Below are positions 1 through 8,638 of a DNA stretch of 29,980 bases, in pieces. The DNA lies in assembly GCA_964568845.1 (NCBI GenBank), contig CAZMSC010000018.1:1-29980 (forward strand), in the 5' to 3' direction. The translations under genes were made by a program, and so were the position numbers. The notes beneath the pieces were generated by a model. That model ran no database searches and was not told where the DNA came from. It was given only the letters and a program-made list of their open reading frames with translations. Source of the stretch: DTBU01 sp964568845 (GTDB lineage Archaea; Thermoproteota; CALKCG01; B24). Every line of letters begins with the position of its first letter. Position 1 is the stretch's first letter.

Positions 1-1098
1 GAGCCGCCTGTAACCCCTCAAATCATCGGTTTTACGAATGAAATGGCTAGGGCTAAATTTTCTCCCATAGTTGAAGAGGGTGTTAGACGGATAGAGGGGG
101 AGGCTAGAAGAGCCGCCTACGAGTTGACAACAGGGGGATTCGCGGGCTTGGATAGAGCACTCAGAGAGGCCGATTTCATGGATAACTTTATCATAGGGGT
201 TGGAGACGGAGGCTTCAAAGTTAGAAGAGTAGTTGAAACCAGCGATAAGGCCTATGTTGTAGAGTGGGAGACTGGGGCTTTATGGCGTATGGGTACTGCT
301 AGGAGGGTTTGGGCTAGAGAGTACATCAAGTATCCTGTTAACTGTGAAGACGATTTAGATGGACTTGAACTCCCAGATCCAGATGACCCTGATAGGTATG
401 AGGGGCTTGAGAAGAGGATAAGATACGTGGTGGATAAAGGCTTTTTCCCAATGTGTGGAATAAACGGCTTCTTCTCAGGCGTCTGGTATTTCCTGAGGGG
501 ACCATTAGAGGTTACGCTTAAAGACATTTACACGCGACGGGGATTCTACAAGAAGCTTCTAGCTAAAATAGGGGAATTTAACATCAAAGCCGAAAAGAAC
601 CTTCTAGAGCGTGGGGCTTTAATGATAGGCTGGGTTGAAGATTTAGGCTACAATAAGGGGATGTTCATCCACCCTAAGCTTTACGAAGAGTTAATATATC
701 CATGGCATAGAGGGGCCGTAGAACTAGCCCATAAATATGGGGCGTTTGTAAACATGCACAGCCACGGAAACATAAACGCTATAGTGCCGTTGCTGGTAAA
801 CGCTAAGCTGGATGTTTTAAACCCTGTAGGCCCTTCAGACAACATGGATCTCAAGGCTCTTAAAGAGAATTATGGAGATAAACTGTGCCTCCAGGGAGGC
901 TTGAGCAAACACATGGGGCTTATGAGTCTAGGAGAGCTTAAAGCGCATCTACTCGATAGGCTTAGAATAGGTGGCCCAGGCGGAGGATTTATACTGAGCT
1001 CTGAAGGCGACATACCGTATGAAATGAGCATAGAAAACTTCAAGGAATTCCTAAAGATCAGTAGAAAATACAGAGTGAATAGACCATTAGGCTGGTAG
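1..1098 (+). CDS. UroD/MtaA-superfamily protein, 5' end outside window
   Basis: A uroporphyrinogen decarboxylase-superfamily TIM barrel. The superfamily includes true UroD and the corrinoid:coenzyme M methyltransferases MtaA and CmuA. The central block HSHGNINAIVPLL followed by DVLNPVGPSDNMDLK, then LCLQGGLSKH and the GGFILSSEGDIPYE tail, is the usual order. The first ATG is at 43 (351 residues to the stop), but the frame is open to base 1 and the preceding residues (EPPVTPQIIGFTNE) resemble the start of the barrel, so the true start probably lies upstream. Zinc-binding methyltransferase members usually have His-X-Cys where this protein has HSH, and I see no third Cys near the end. A classical MtaA-like zinc-thiolate reaction is therefore doubtful, and the substrate is unknown. 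Confidence 0.85.
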   Translation, partial: EPPVTPQIIGFTNEMARAKFSPIVEEGVRRIEGEARRAAYELTTGGFAGLDRALREADFMDNFIIGVGDGGFKVRRVVETSDKAYVVEWETGALWRMGTARRVWAREYIKYPVNCEDDLDGLELPDPDDPDRYEGLEKRIRYVVDKGFFPMCGINGFFSGVWYFLRGPLEVTLKDIYTRRGFYKKLLAKIGEFNIKAEKNLLERGALMIGWVEDLGYNKGMFIHPKLYEELIYPWHRGAVELAHKYGAFVNMHSHGNINAIVPLLVNAKLDVLNPVGPSDNMDLKALKENYGDKLCLQGGLSKHMGLMSLGELKAHLLDRLRIGGPGGGFILSSEGDIPYEMSIENFKEFLKISRKYRVNRPLGW

Positions 1099-1209
1099 GG
1101 TATTGGACGCACTCAGTCGGTCAAGGGGTTCCTACGAAAGTTTCTCTGCCATATTACGCGTACTTAGATATTTTTCCATATTCGGCATGCCCATTCCACA
1201 TGAGAAACA

Positions 1210-1218
1210 TTTAAATTT
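1210..1218 (+). promoter_or_regulatory. TATA box of the HTH-repeat gene
   Basis: TTTAAATTT lies about 27 nt before the in-frame GTG at 1241, the distance expected between an archaeal TATA box and a transcription start. It implies a leaderless mRNA and argues against longer N-termini starting at 1103 (TTG) or 1187 (ATG). Confidence 0.55.
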
Positions 1219-1240
1219 GTTTTTGCATCTTCGATTTGCT

Positions 1241-1861
1241 GTGTTTCCCAGGAAATTTACTGATGATGAGCTGGTTAAACTCTACAATAAGGGCTTGAGC
1301 GACCATGCAATAGCTAGAATACTCAACGTTTATCAGTCCACCGTTAGACGTAGGAGAGCTAGACTCGGGCTTCCACCACATCCGCAGTTTTGCAGGTTTA
1401 AGAGACTTAGCGAAGAGCAGATTAAACTCATAAGAAACATGTGGACGGATAAACCTGCTGTTGAGATAGCTAAAACGTTGGGTGTACATAGACATACGGT
1501 TTCAAGCTGGGCTAGGAAGCTTGGTCTTAATATGAAGCGTAGGGGTAGGCCTAGTTTAGTGGATCCAGAGCTGATTAGAAAGCTTAGGCTTGAAGGTTTT
1601 ACATATAGGGAGATATCTGAAAAGCTTGGAATATCTTTTGAGTCTGTTAAGTATCAATGCAGGAAGATGGGGCTTGGACGTTTAAACATCACACATGTAA
1701 GTGGCGTAGACGATGAAGAATTTAAGAGGCTATACCTTGAAGGGCTTACGTATAAGGATATGGCTGATAGGTTTAAAATATCCGTAAGCAGTGTAGTCGC
1801 AATTAGAAACAAACTTGGACTACCTAAGCGTAAACGGGGAAGACGCAAACGCACAATATAG
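1241..1861 (+). CDS. Protein of four tandem helix-turn-helix units
   Basis: About 206 residues made almost wholly of four resolvase/Hin-like HTH units. Each has an acidic/hydrophobic first helix, a middle helix (HAIARIL, PAVEIAKTL, YREISEKL, YKDMADRF) and a recognition helix ending in a basic (R/K)-X-LGL or KMGL turn. The tail RKRGRRKR is very basic and could contact DNA backbone or minor groove. The GTG start is chosen because it directly precedes the first unit and sits one TATA spacing after the TTTAAAT box. No transposase or recombinase catalytic domain is attached. DNA binding is well supported; the target and role are unknown. It may be a stand-alone relative of the HTH arrays of transposases, or a nucleoid/regulatory protein. 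Confidence 0.75.
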   Translation: MFPRKFTDDELVKLYNKGLSDHAIARILNVYQSTVRRRRARLGLPPHPQFCRFKRLSEEQIKLIRNMWTDKPAVEIAKTLGVHRHTVSSWARKLGLNMKRRGRPSLVDPELIRKLRLEGFTYREISEKLGISFESVKYQCRKMGLGRLNITHVSGVDDEEFKRLYLEGLTYKDMADRFKISVSSVVAIRNKLGLPKRKRGRRKRTI

Positions 1862-1942
1862 TAGCGATGATACCGTAAATAGGTCTACGAATAAACTATG
1901 AAAAATTTAATAGAGGAAAAGCAGTACTCTTATGTCAATATG

Positions 1943-2350
1943 CTAATGTTCGAATACTAGACATTTTATGGAGAAGGGTTTCATTTCAATTTTTAACTCT
2001 CCAAGTTCTTTTGCCATAGCTTCTTTAAGCAGATCCTCAACCTTAGAGAAGTCCTCTACCTTTACAATCCTCACATAAGGCTTAGGTGTCATGTTTATGA
2101 GAAAACACGCCTCATCATTTCCATATATGTCGTCCATGAAGTACTTCCAGTCCATCCAGGAGGACACGGCCGCGAATATCCGCGAGGGCTCAACTTCATC
2201 CCAATCACTATAGCCTGTACACCAAGCCTTGTTAAGCTCTTATAAGTGTCTTGAAGGCTCACGGTAGAAGTGTGTGCTAAACGGGAAGATGGTGGCTTGG
2301 GCTCGTCTTTTAGTAACCTGCTCTTCTGCTTCGAAACCCATAGTAATCAT
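1943..2350 (-). pseudogene. Small unrecognised gene interrupted by one in-frame TAA
   Basis: Read from ATG at 2350, 36 codons are followed by TAA (2242-2240), then 98 more codons in the same frame to the stop at 1943. Both halves look coding: TIFPFSTHFYREPSRHL before the stop and ELNKAWCTGYSDWDEVEPSR after it. The C-terminal part (about 74 residues from 2167) has alternating hydrophobic strands and one long amphipathic helix. An archaeal TATA box (2366-2372) lies 16-22 nt upstream, so the promoter seems intact. The simplest reading is a recent nonsense mutation or a base-call error, since GAA or AAA would restore the frame. I do not recognise the family. Confidence 0.55.
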
Positions 2351-2365
2351 TTAGTCTCTGGGATG

Positions 2366-2372
2366 ATTATAA
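2366..2372 (-). promoter_or_regulatory. TATA box of the interrupted small gene
   Basis: On the minus strand this reads TTATAAT and lies 16-22 nt before the ATG at 2350, giving a leaderless transcript. It also separates the small gene from the amidohydrolase just upstream. Confidence 0.4.
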
Positions 2373-2389
2373 GCGTTCAACATCCGTCA

Positions 2390-3238
2390 TTATTGTGATA
2401 AATTTAGGAGCCTTTCAGCGTTTTTAAACGTTATGGCTTCAAAAGTCTTATCGCTTAATCCTAGTGATTTGAGTAGGTTTAAGTGAAGCTCGTCTGGCCC
2501 AAACTGTCCTCCATATGGGTCTATGCATGGAAAATCCGTTCCGAAAACGACTTTCGACCTATATTTTTCCAGAAACTCTCTAGCATGGTTTTTATCTCTC
2601 TGGAGAGCGTTGAATCCAGATGTAGCCGATATATCTGCGTATACATTTTCAAATTCGCTTAGAATCTTATCTACCAATCCACCCGGCTTCACGGGACCGG
2701 TTGGATACGCCTCTTTAGATGGCTCAGCTGATATGTGACGCCACCATCCAGGTCCATGCATTATAAAAACTGTTCTATTATACTTGTAAACCATGTCTTC
2801 GAACTTTTCCTCAAACATGTAGTTGTGAGAATCATCTACATGCACTAAAATAGGTATTTTAAGCTTTCCGCAGATTTCGTAAATCTCCTGGGAAGATGGA
2901 TGATCTATTGGAAGTTTAACTTTATGTTCGCCGTATCCTTTAGCCCCCTTATAAACGCATTCTTCTATAACGCTTGACTTCCTAGGTTCCAATGGGTTTA
3001 CGCAACAGAATGGTATTAGCTCCGGGTGGAATCTATGGATTCTGAGGACAGCATCAGAGGGATTTATGTACTCGCCGAGTTCAACGTCGAACCCCGCTGC
3101 AGGTAGCACTACGGCTCTCCATATGTTGAAATCGGCCATATAGCTTAGAAGGTCTTTCTCTGTTACGAAGATTAAACCCTTCAGCTTTATATGGTACGAT
3201 TTAACGCCTCCAACATGGGTGTGGAAGTCTACAATCAT
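2390..3238 (-). CDS. Metal-dependent TIM-barrel amidohydrolase
   Basis: A 282-residue member of the amidohydrolase_2 group (PF04909-like), intracellular. The N-terminal MIVDFHTH gives the HXH metal pair on strand 1. PILVHVDDSH and FIMHGPGWW carry the later His ligands, and VVFGTDFPC supplies the Asp at the end of strand 8. The GTDFP form is typical of decarboxylases and lactone or amide hydrolases in this group, but the substrate cannot be deduced. The length is normal. It starts 32 nt after the stop of the SppA-like gene on the same strand and may be co-transcribed with it. Confidence 0.85.
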   Translation of the reverse strand: MIVDFHTHVGGVKSYHIKLKGLIFVTEKDLLSYMADFNIWRAVVLPAAGFDVELGEYINPSDAVLRIHRFHPELIPFCCVNPLEPRKSSVIEECVYKGAKGYGEHKVKLPIDHPSSQEIYEICGKLKIPILVHVDDSHNYMFEEKFEDMVYKYNRTVFIMHGPGWWRHISAEPSKEAYPTGPVKPGGLVDKILSEFENVYADISATSGFNALQRDKNHAREFLEKYRSKVVFGTDFPCIDPYGGQFGPDELHLNLLKSLGLSDKTFEAITFKNAERLLNLSQ

Positions 3239-3270
3239 GGAGAACCGGCCTCTGGGTTTATTGGAAAACT

Positions 3271-5523
3271 CTACTTGCCCTTTTGAATGTTTTTTAGTAT
3301 AAGCCTCACATGTATTTCGCTGATGGGCGAGTTATCCATGTAGTAGGTGGTTGTATACTCTTCCTTGACTTCCCCAGCTTCATGGGAAATCCATAGTAAT
3401 CCTTCAGACGCAATCGACACGTAGCTCTCCCCAATTTTGAACTCATCTACGATTACGTAGTGGATTTTTGCGCAGAAGTATGTCTTTCCATTTCTCGCCT
3501 CTACATACTGGAAGTCTTCAACTTTGTAGTTTGCATTGATTTTCCCATACGTTTTACTGTTGTCTATATACATGGTGTAATTGCTTTCACGGCTCCAATT
3601 CTCCCCTCTGGTAAGTGGATATGGCGGGGCTGCTATAGGCGTATCGTAGATTATTCTAATCCCATCCAGCTCCACTCTAATCAATGAGCCTTCTTCATCA
3701 TAGTAGTAGTGAGATTTTCCATCCGGTTTTTCAACTAACACCTCGGCTTCGCTCAACTTCGTCCATTTAATTATATGCTCTTCACCGTCAACTTGCTCTA
3801 TGAACTCTTTAACAGTTCCAACTGGGAGCTCCGGTTCAGCGATCTCTTCAACTTCTTCAACAACCTCCTTGACAGTAGGCTTCACTCCAACCTTCGATAT
3901 GAGGTCGACTATGTTAAGTATGAGCTTGTAGTTGTCTCCAACGTAACAGTACGGCTCCGTGAGGAACGTTTGATCGGCGAAGGCTACGATAGTACCGTTC
4001 CTCTCAGCCATTGCTATAACTGCGTAATCACCCGCCTTCTCGGCCGTCGAAGAGTAAGTGTTTCCTGAAGCCCAGGCAACCCCTCTGTTAGATGGATGTA
4101 TGTGAGTTGCGGTGAAGAAGACTAGAGAGTTTAAGTTTCCCGTCACATTGCTATTCTTAAAACGGTTTACGTATATGTTCCGGTAGAATCCATAGTAGTT
4201 CTTCTCATTATACAGGTATCCTTTAGCGAAGAATAGGCCGAATCTGGTCGCTATGGAGTTTATGGGGTCGAAGAGTTCAAACATGCTTATATACTCGTAG
4301 GCTGGGTCGAAGAACAGTAGGAGAACACCGCCTCTACCCACGAAGCCTTCAATAGCGTCGCATTCTTCAGCAGAGTATGTTCTTGTTGGAGATGCTATTA
4401 TCAGACAAGATGCGTTATTTAGCATGGATGTGAGCTCGCTCCAACTGAAGGTAAACTGCACGGTTATGTTTTTACCTGCAAGCTCAGCTATTAGTATATC
4501 TAAATCCCAAGTCGATACTCTATTTCCATGAGATCTATCTATCAACACGAGTCCCCTTCCATATTCGCTGAAAACGCTAGGTTCCATGCGCGTAGGCTCT
4601 ACGTTTGACAAAATGGTGAAGCCTGATTCAGAGGGTAAGTACAGGTACCATATTGAAGGAGGTGGTTGAAACCTGTTGAGAACATCAACTGTCAGATTTC
4701 TCCAATCTAGAGTCAGATTGGAGCCTTGCGAGCCCCAGGAATAGCCGACCTCTTTAAAGGCCTCGTTTAAATCGATAACCTCATACTCTACAAGCCCGGC
4801 TTCTTCAGCGGCTCTACTTATGGCTTTTTGAAGAGAGCCTATTTCATCGATCAGCCCAAGTTTCACGGCTTCACTCCCCAGGTAGATGGCGCCTCTTCTA
4901 AGCTCTACTTTAGAGATTTTCAGCCGGTTCCCCCTACCTGTTTCAACCGCTGAAGCGAAGTTGTCTAATGCATGGCTTAAATTGAATGGGAAGAGGAGTT
5001 GGGAGAAGCCTGTAGCCTTGTAAACGCCTGTTTCGATGACTGTTTCCGACGGTATTAACGTGGGAGGCATGACGCCTATAACCCCCACGTTTCCGACGAA
5101 GGATGTTGGAGCAGCATATATGTAGTCTGCTGCAACAGCTATGTAGTAGCCACCTGAGAGAGCGCTGGTCACTGAGGCTACTACGGGTTTAACCCTCTTC
5201 AACTCTAAAATATCTAGGTAGATTTCCTCCACTAGGTCGGCGTAGCCACCCGGGGAGTCTATTCGCAATACTACAGCTTTAATCGTGTTGTTTCTTAGAG
5301 CGTGACTTATGAGCTTAGCATAGGTGTCTAACTGCTCCGACAGTAGGATGGCGCCGCTTATGTTTATGATGCCGACCACATCTTTCCGCTTCTTCTCTAA
5401 AGTTAAGAAGCCGCTGTAGTATAAGTAGCCTACAACGCTGAAAACTATCAGCAGTATTATCGCCGTTGTGATGGCTACGGTTTTAAATTCGCGTTTAAAA
5501 CTTGGAATCTTCAATTCAAACAT
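3271..5523 (-). CDS. Membrane-anchored SppA-like (S49) protease fused to GATase-like domain
   Basis: 750 residues. Residues 15-38 form one signal anchor, with the rest presumably outside the cell. Residues 48-235 are a peptidase S49 (signal peptide peptidase A) domain: RIDSPGG is the substrate groove, Ser123 in ALSGGYYIA the likely nucleophile and Lys169 in GVYKATGF the likely general base. The spacing of 46 is close to the 52 of characterised SppA enzymes. GSEAVKLGLIDEIG closes the domain. Residues of about 325-550 look like a GATase1/DUF4350-like alpha/beta domain (LVLIDRSHGNRVSTWDLDIL, then GRGGVLLLFFDPAYEY). The C-terminal 150 residues are beta-rich and unrecognised. Most archaeal SppA proteins are about 220-330 residues, so this is an unusual extension. 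A TATA-like ATTTAAGC lies about 30 nt upstream. Confidence 0.8.
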   Translation of the reverse strand: MFELKIPSFKREFKTVAITTAIILLIVFSVVGYLYYSGFLTLEKKRKDVVGIINISGAILLSEQLDTYAKLISHALRNNTIKAVVLRIDSPGGYADLVEEIYLDILELKRVKPVVASVTSALSGGYYIAVAADYIYAAPTSFVGNVGVIGVMPPTLIPSETVIETGVYKATGFSQLLFPFNLSHALDNFASAVETGRGNRLKISKVELRRGAIYLGSEAVKLGLIDEIGSLQKAISRAAEEAGLVEYEVIDLNEAFKEVGYSWGSQGSNLTLDWRNLTVDVLNRFQPPPSIWYLYLPSESGFTILSNVEPTRMEPSVFSEYGRGLVLIDRSHGNRVSTWDLDILIAELAGKNITVQFTFSWSELTSMLNNASCLIIASPTRTYSAEECDAIEGFVGRGGVLLLFFDPAYEYISMFELFDPINSIATRFGLFFAKGYLYNEKNYYGFYRNIYVNRFKNSNVTGNLNSLVFFTATHIHPSNRGVAWASGNTYSSTAEKAGDYAVIAMAERNGTIVAFADQTFLTEPYCYVGDNYKLILNIVDLISKVGVKPTVKEVVEEVEEIAEPELPVGTVKEFIEQVDGEEHIIKWTKLSEAEVLVEKPDGKSHYYYDEEGSLIRVELDGIRIIYDTPIAAPPYPLTRGENWSRESNYTMYIDNSKTYGKINANYKVEDFQYVEARNGKTYFCAKIHYVIVDEFKIGESYVSIASEGLLWISHEAGEVKEEYTTTYYMDNSPISEIHVRLILKNIQKGK

Positions 5524-5646
5524 CCATAGTATATCTGTTCGACGCGCTTAAATGCTTTTACAGGCTTCAACCCTCCATGCTATCGCGATAATTGTTTGGA
5601 AAAGCTTAAAGGCCGTAGAGAAGATATATGAGAAAGGTGTCTACAT

Positions 5647-6563
5647 ATGAAAAGGATACCGATAGCATTACAGCTGTATTCTGTTCGGGAGGATTGCGCC
5701 CGCGATTTATGTAAAACTCTGGAGGAAGTAGCAGGCATGGGTTATGAAGGTGTGGAGTTTGCAGGCTACTATGGTAGGACCGCTGGAGAGTTAAGAGATA
5801 TGCTTAAAGATTTGGGTTTAAAGGTTGCTGGCACCCACATAGGTATAGATACACTACTCGGTGATAAGTTGAAGCAGACCATTGAATTCAATAAAACGCT
5901 CGGAAACCGATTCCTCATAGTTCCCTGGATACCTGAAAATATGAGGAATTCTAAGGAAGCCTGGCTTAAAACCGCTAAGCTTTTCAATGACATAGCTGGT
6001 AAACTGAAGCCCGAAGGTATGTATGTAGGCTACCACAACCACGATATCGAATTCAAACCTATAGATGGAGAAATCCCCTGGGACATATTCTTCAGCGCTA
6101 CGATAAAGGATGTTGTGATGCAACTAGACGTTGGAAACGCTATGCACGGTGGAGTTAGTGCAGATGGAATACTTGAAATAATCGAAAAATATCCTAAACG
6201 CGCCCTTACGGTACACGTTAAAGAGTATTCCTCAAAGAACCCGCTAGCCCTAATAGGTGAGGGAGATATGAAGTGGAAGGAATTCTTCCAACTCTGCGAA
6301 ACAGTCGGCGGGACGGAGTGGTACATAGTGGAGCAGGAAAGCTACGCATACAAGCCTCTCGAATGCGTAAGACGCTGTTTAGAGAATTTGANNNNNNNNN
6401 NNNNNNNNNNNNNNNNNNNNNNNNNNNNNNNNNNNNNNNNNNNNNNNNNNNNNNNNNNNNNNNNNNNNNNNNNNNNNNNNNNNNNNNNNNNGAAAGCTAC
6501 GCATACAAGCCTCTCGAATGCGTAAGACGCTGTTTAGAGAATTTGAGGAAAATGGGATTATAG
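5647..6563 (+). CDS. Sugar phosphate isomerase/epimerase (spans assembly gap)
   Basis: A xylose-isomerase-like TIM barrel (AP endonuclease 2 family), which interconverts sugars or inositols using a divalent metal. IALQLYSVRED opens the barrel. Candidate metal ligands lie in YHNHDIEF, LDVGNAMHGG, HVKEYS and IVEQESY. The 100 Ns at 6392-6491 disrupt it, but the 55 nt before them (6337-6391) repeat exactly after them (6492-6546). Collapsing the overlap gives an in-frame 253-residue protein ending RKMGL, the normal family size. As written, translation through the Ns goes out of frame. AAGGTG lies about 8 nt before the ATG. The glycosidase-like gene downstream suggests sugar catabolism; the substrate is unknown. 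Confidence 0.88.
6337..6546. other. Scaffold gap with duplicated 55-nt flanks
   Basis: A run of exactly 100 N (6392-6491) is bordered by identical 55-nt sequences at 6337-6391 and 6492-6546. Removing one copy and the Ns restores the epimerase reading frame, so this is an unmerged contig overlap rather than missing sequence. Confidence 0.9.
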
Positions 6564-6741
6564 TAGCCCCCCATTTAACCCCCCTATTACGCCATCATTG
6601 AGAAAGGCCTTCCACATATATCATGCCACCATCTATGGAAAACTCCCATAGAGAAATCATGGAAAAACTAGGGGGAGGGGTCGATTTATTTCTCAAGAGG
6701 TCTAAAAAGTTGAAGTTAATAAAGACGTATTCATAGGATGG

Positions 6742-7806
6742 ATGCTGTTTAGAAATTTAAGTAGAAACCATTTAAAGGGGCATACTAGTAGTTACTTTGG
6801 GTGTGTTATTTTGGTTTGGGATATAAGCGTAGCTTATTATGGATGCCCCTATCCTAGACACGTCGAGGCTGATTTGAGAGAAATCTATGATGCCGGTTTT
6901 ACCTCTATAACGCTCTGCGTCAACGAGTATGAGTGGCCCAGCATGATAAATACAAAGAAAACCACAGTTGATAGGGCGCATGGCCTTGGTTTGAAAGTGT
7001 TCCTAGATGTACATGGCTTCGGGTTCTTCGTACCAGGGCATTTCAGCATAACAGTACCTAACAACCCCGATTGGTGTGAAGTGGACAATAGAGGGAAAAT
7101 TTATCCGATTAGGGGATGCCCGAATAATCCAGATTATAGGGCTTGGCTTAAAAACAGCGTTAAAGATATCGTCACTAGACTTAAACCGGACGGCGTATTC
7201 TGGGATGAGCCTTCCCTAATAGTTCCAAAAGGTTGGCCTGAATTTTGGACTTGTAGATGCCCAGTATGCAGGAAGATCTTCCGTGAAGAATACGGATACG
7301 AAATGCCAGATGGCTTAACAGATGCCGTTAAAAAGTTTAGACAGAATTCACTATTCAATCTTCTAGATGAGCTTACCTCTGAAGTTAAAAAGCTAGATGG
7401 AGGACTCATAAACATACTATGCCTCATGCCTGAGCACACAGGTATGCATGGAATATACTCTTGGGATCCCGTTTTAAACCTCAAAAGCCTAGACGTATTT
7501 TCAACAGACCCATATTGGATTTGGGGCAATAGAACATTCGACTGGTTTATAGAATGGGTTAAGAGGGCTTTAGACGTCTCAAGGAAGGTCGATCTTAAAA
7601 CCCAGATATGGGTAGAGCTTATAAAAGTGCCGAAAAACCGTGAATTAGACGTTTACAAGAGCGTTATCAAAGCCGTAGAGCTTGGAGCAGACGCCATAGC
7701 CACGTGGAGTTATAGGGCGGAAGAAGGATCCGAATTATCATGTGAAAATCCCGAGACAGCTTGGAAGACAATGGTTGAAGCCGTTAGAAGAATTAGAAGC
7801 ACGTAG
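6742..7806 (+). CDS. Putative TIM-barrel glycoside hydrolase-like protein
   Basis: Up to 354 residues, with no signal peptide, so probably cytoplasmic. It resembles the putative glycoside hydrolases found in archaeal and bacterial carbohydrate loci. WDISVAYYG starts strand 1, LKPDGVFWDEP carries conserved acidic residues at the end of a strand, WTCRCPVCRKIFREEYGY is a Cys-rich insert typical of such proteins, and STDPYWIWGN and ATWSYR form the C-terminal barrel strands. ATG 6742 has a TTAATAAA box 20-26 nt upstream. TTG 6811 (331 residues) fits the domain edge better and has its own TTTAAAG box at 6771-6777, so the start is uncertain. Activity and substrate are inferred only from the fold. 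Confidence 0.65.
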   Translation: MLFRNLSRNHLKGHTSSYFGCVILVWDISVAYYGCPYPRHVEADLREIYDAGFTSITLCVNEYEWPSMINTKKTTVDRAHGLGLKVFLDVHGFGFFVPGHFSITVPNNPDWCEVDNRGKIYPIRGCPNNPDYRAWLKNSVKDIVTRLKPDGVFWDEPSLIVPKGWPEFWTCRCPVCRKIFREEYGYEMPDGLTDAVKKFRQNSLFNLLDELTSEVKKLDGGLINILCLMPEHTGMHGIYSWDPVLNLKSLDVFSTDPYWIWGNRTFDWFIEWVKRALDVSRKVDLKTQIWVELIKVPKNRELDVYKSVIKAVELGADAIATWSYRAEEGSELSCENPETAWKTMVEAVRRIRST

Positions 7807-8120
7807 AATTAAAAAGGAAGGGTTAAGATTTCGATCGGCTACATGAACAGGAGGGTGATTACATCAAGGCTTTCAAGTTTGTCTTATTGCTCTTTGGCAA
7901 TGATAACAGGACAATTTTCAAACATAAGTCTAGTTTAGTAAGGCTGAAGAGAAAAGGAGCAGAAGACTTATTCAAAAGTTTAAAAGTAGAGACTACAATG
8001 TAAAGCAGAATTCAGAGGGATTGGATATACCTCTCAAGGTCGTCTATATGTGACTGAGTAAAGGCTGAACACTATAAACTATAATAGAGTGTTTGCTAAA
8101 GAAACTGTTGAAGTGTTTTT
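7807..8120. other. Intergenic stretch, no gene seen
   Basis: About 310 nt between the glycosidase-like gene and the zinc-ribbon gene. All frames are short and show no family resemblance. The AT-rich CTATAAACTATAAT at about 8071-8084 is a plausible TATA region for the gene at 8121. Confidence 0.5.
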
Positions 8121-8531
8121 ATGAAGTGTCCGGTCTGCGGTTTTGAAGCTGGTGAAGGTGTTAAATTCTGCCCTAAATGCGGTGCATCTTTAGAATCTAC
8201 ATTTATAATGGCTACGACACACGTTATGCCAGGCTATAGGATTAAAAAGGTTTTAGGCATAGTCACAGGGCTATCTCCAAGAACTAGGGGTGTTCTTGGA
8301 AGATTCATAGCCGGAATCGAAACTATGATAGGTGGAGAGGTTACAGCCTTTACAAGTGAAATGGAGAAAGCTAGAAACGAGGCGGTAGAGAGGATGAAGG
8401 CTAAAGCTTTAACCCTCGGAGCCAATGCCGTTATAGGCGTAGACATAGAAACTTCAGATTTAGGCTTAGGTGCAGGTATAGTACTGGTATCTGCTACGGG
8501 GACAGCAGTCATACTAGAACCTGAACAGTAG
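8121..8531 (+). CDS. Zinc-ribbon plus YbjQ-family (UPF0145) protein
   Basis: 136 residues. Residues 1-25 are a zinc ribbon with two CPXC pairs (CPVC at 3-6 and CPKC at 17-20). The rest is the YbjQ/UPF0145 domain, also described as a putative heavy-metal-binding domain: ATTHVMPGYRI and IVTGLSPRT at its start, then a long helix (EKARNEAVERMKAKALTLG) and the ANAVIGVDIET motif. YbjQ proteins assemble as pentamers in known structures; the function is unresolved. It converges on the copper ATPase, which fits a metal-related role but does not prove one. Family length is normal once the added ribbon is counted. Confidence 0.85.
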   Translation: MKCPVCGFEAGEGVKFCPKCGASLESTFIMATTHVMPGYRIKKVLGIVTGLSPRTRGVLGRFIAGIETMIGGEVTAFTSEMEKARNEAVERMKAKALTLGANAVIGVDIETSDLGLGAGIVLVSATGTAVILEPEQ

Positions 8532-8573
8532 CCTCAACAAGCCTATAATTCTATTATGTTCTTACATAAGCCG

Positions 8574-8592
8574 ACCTAGGTTCAGGCTAGGT
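8574..8592. terminator. Small hairpin between convergent genes
   Basis: ACCTAG and CTAGGT pair around a 7-nt loop, followed on the plus strand by the T-rich ATTTAGTTTT. It lies between the convergent YbjQ and copper ATPase genes, where a terminator is expected. Archaeal termination depends mainly on the U-tract, so the call is weak. Confidence 0.3.
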
Positions 8593-8638
8593 ATTTAGTT
8601 TTGAAAGACTTAACCCTGAAATCGCGAGGTTCAATTGA

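Noticed and set aside
2240..2242. Pyrrolysine or other recoding at the in-frame stop
   Set aside because: Pyrrolysine uses TAG; this is TAA, and no downstream recoding structure was seen.
6337..6546. 55-nt direct repeat as a biological repeat or insertion site duplication
   Set aside because: The same length occurs at both N gaps and collapsing each restores a gene, so it is an assembly overlap.
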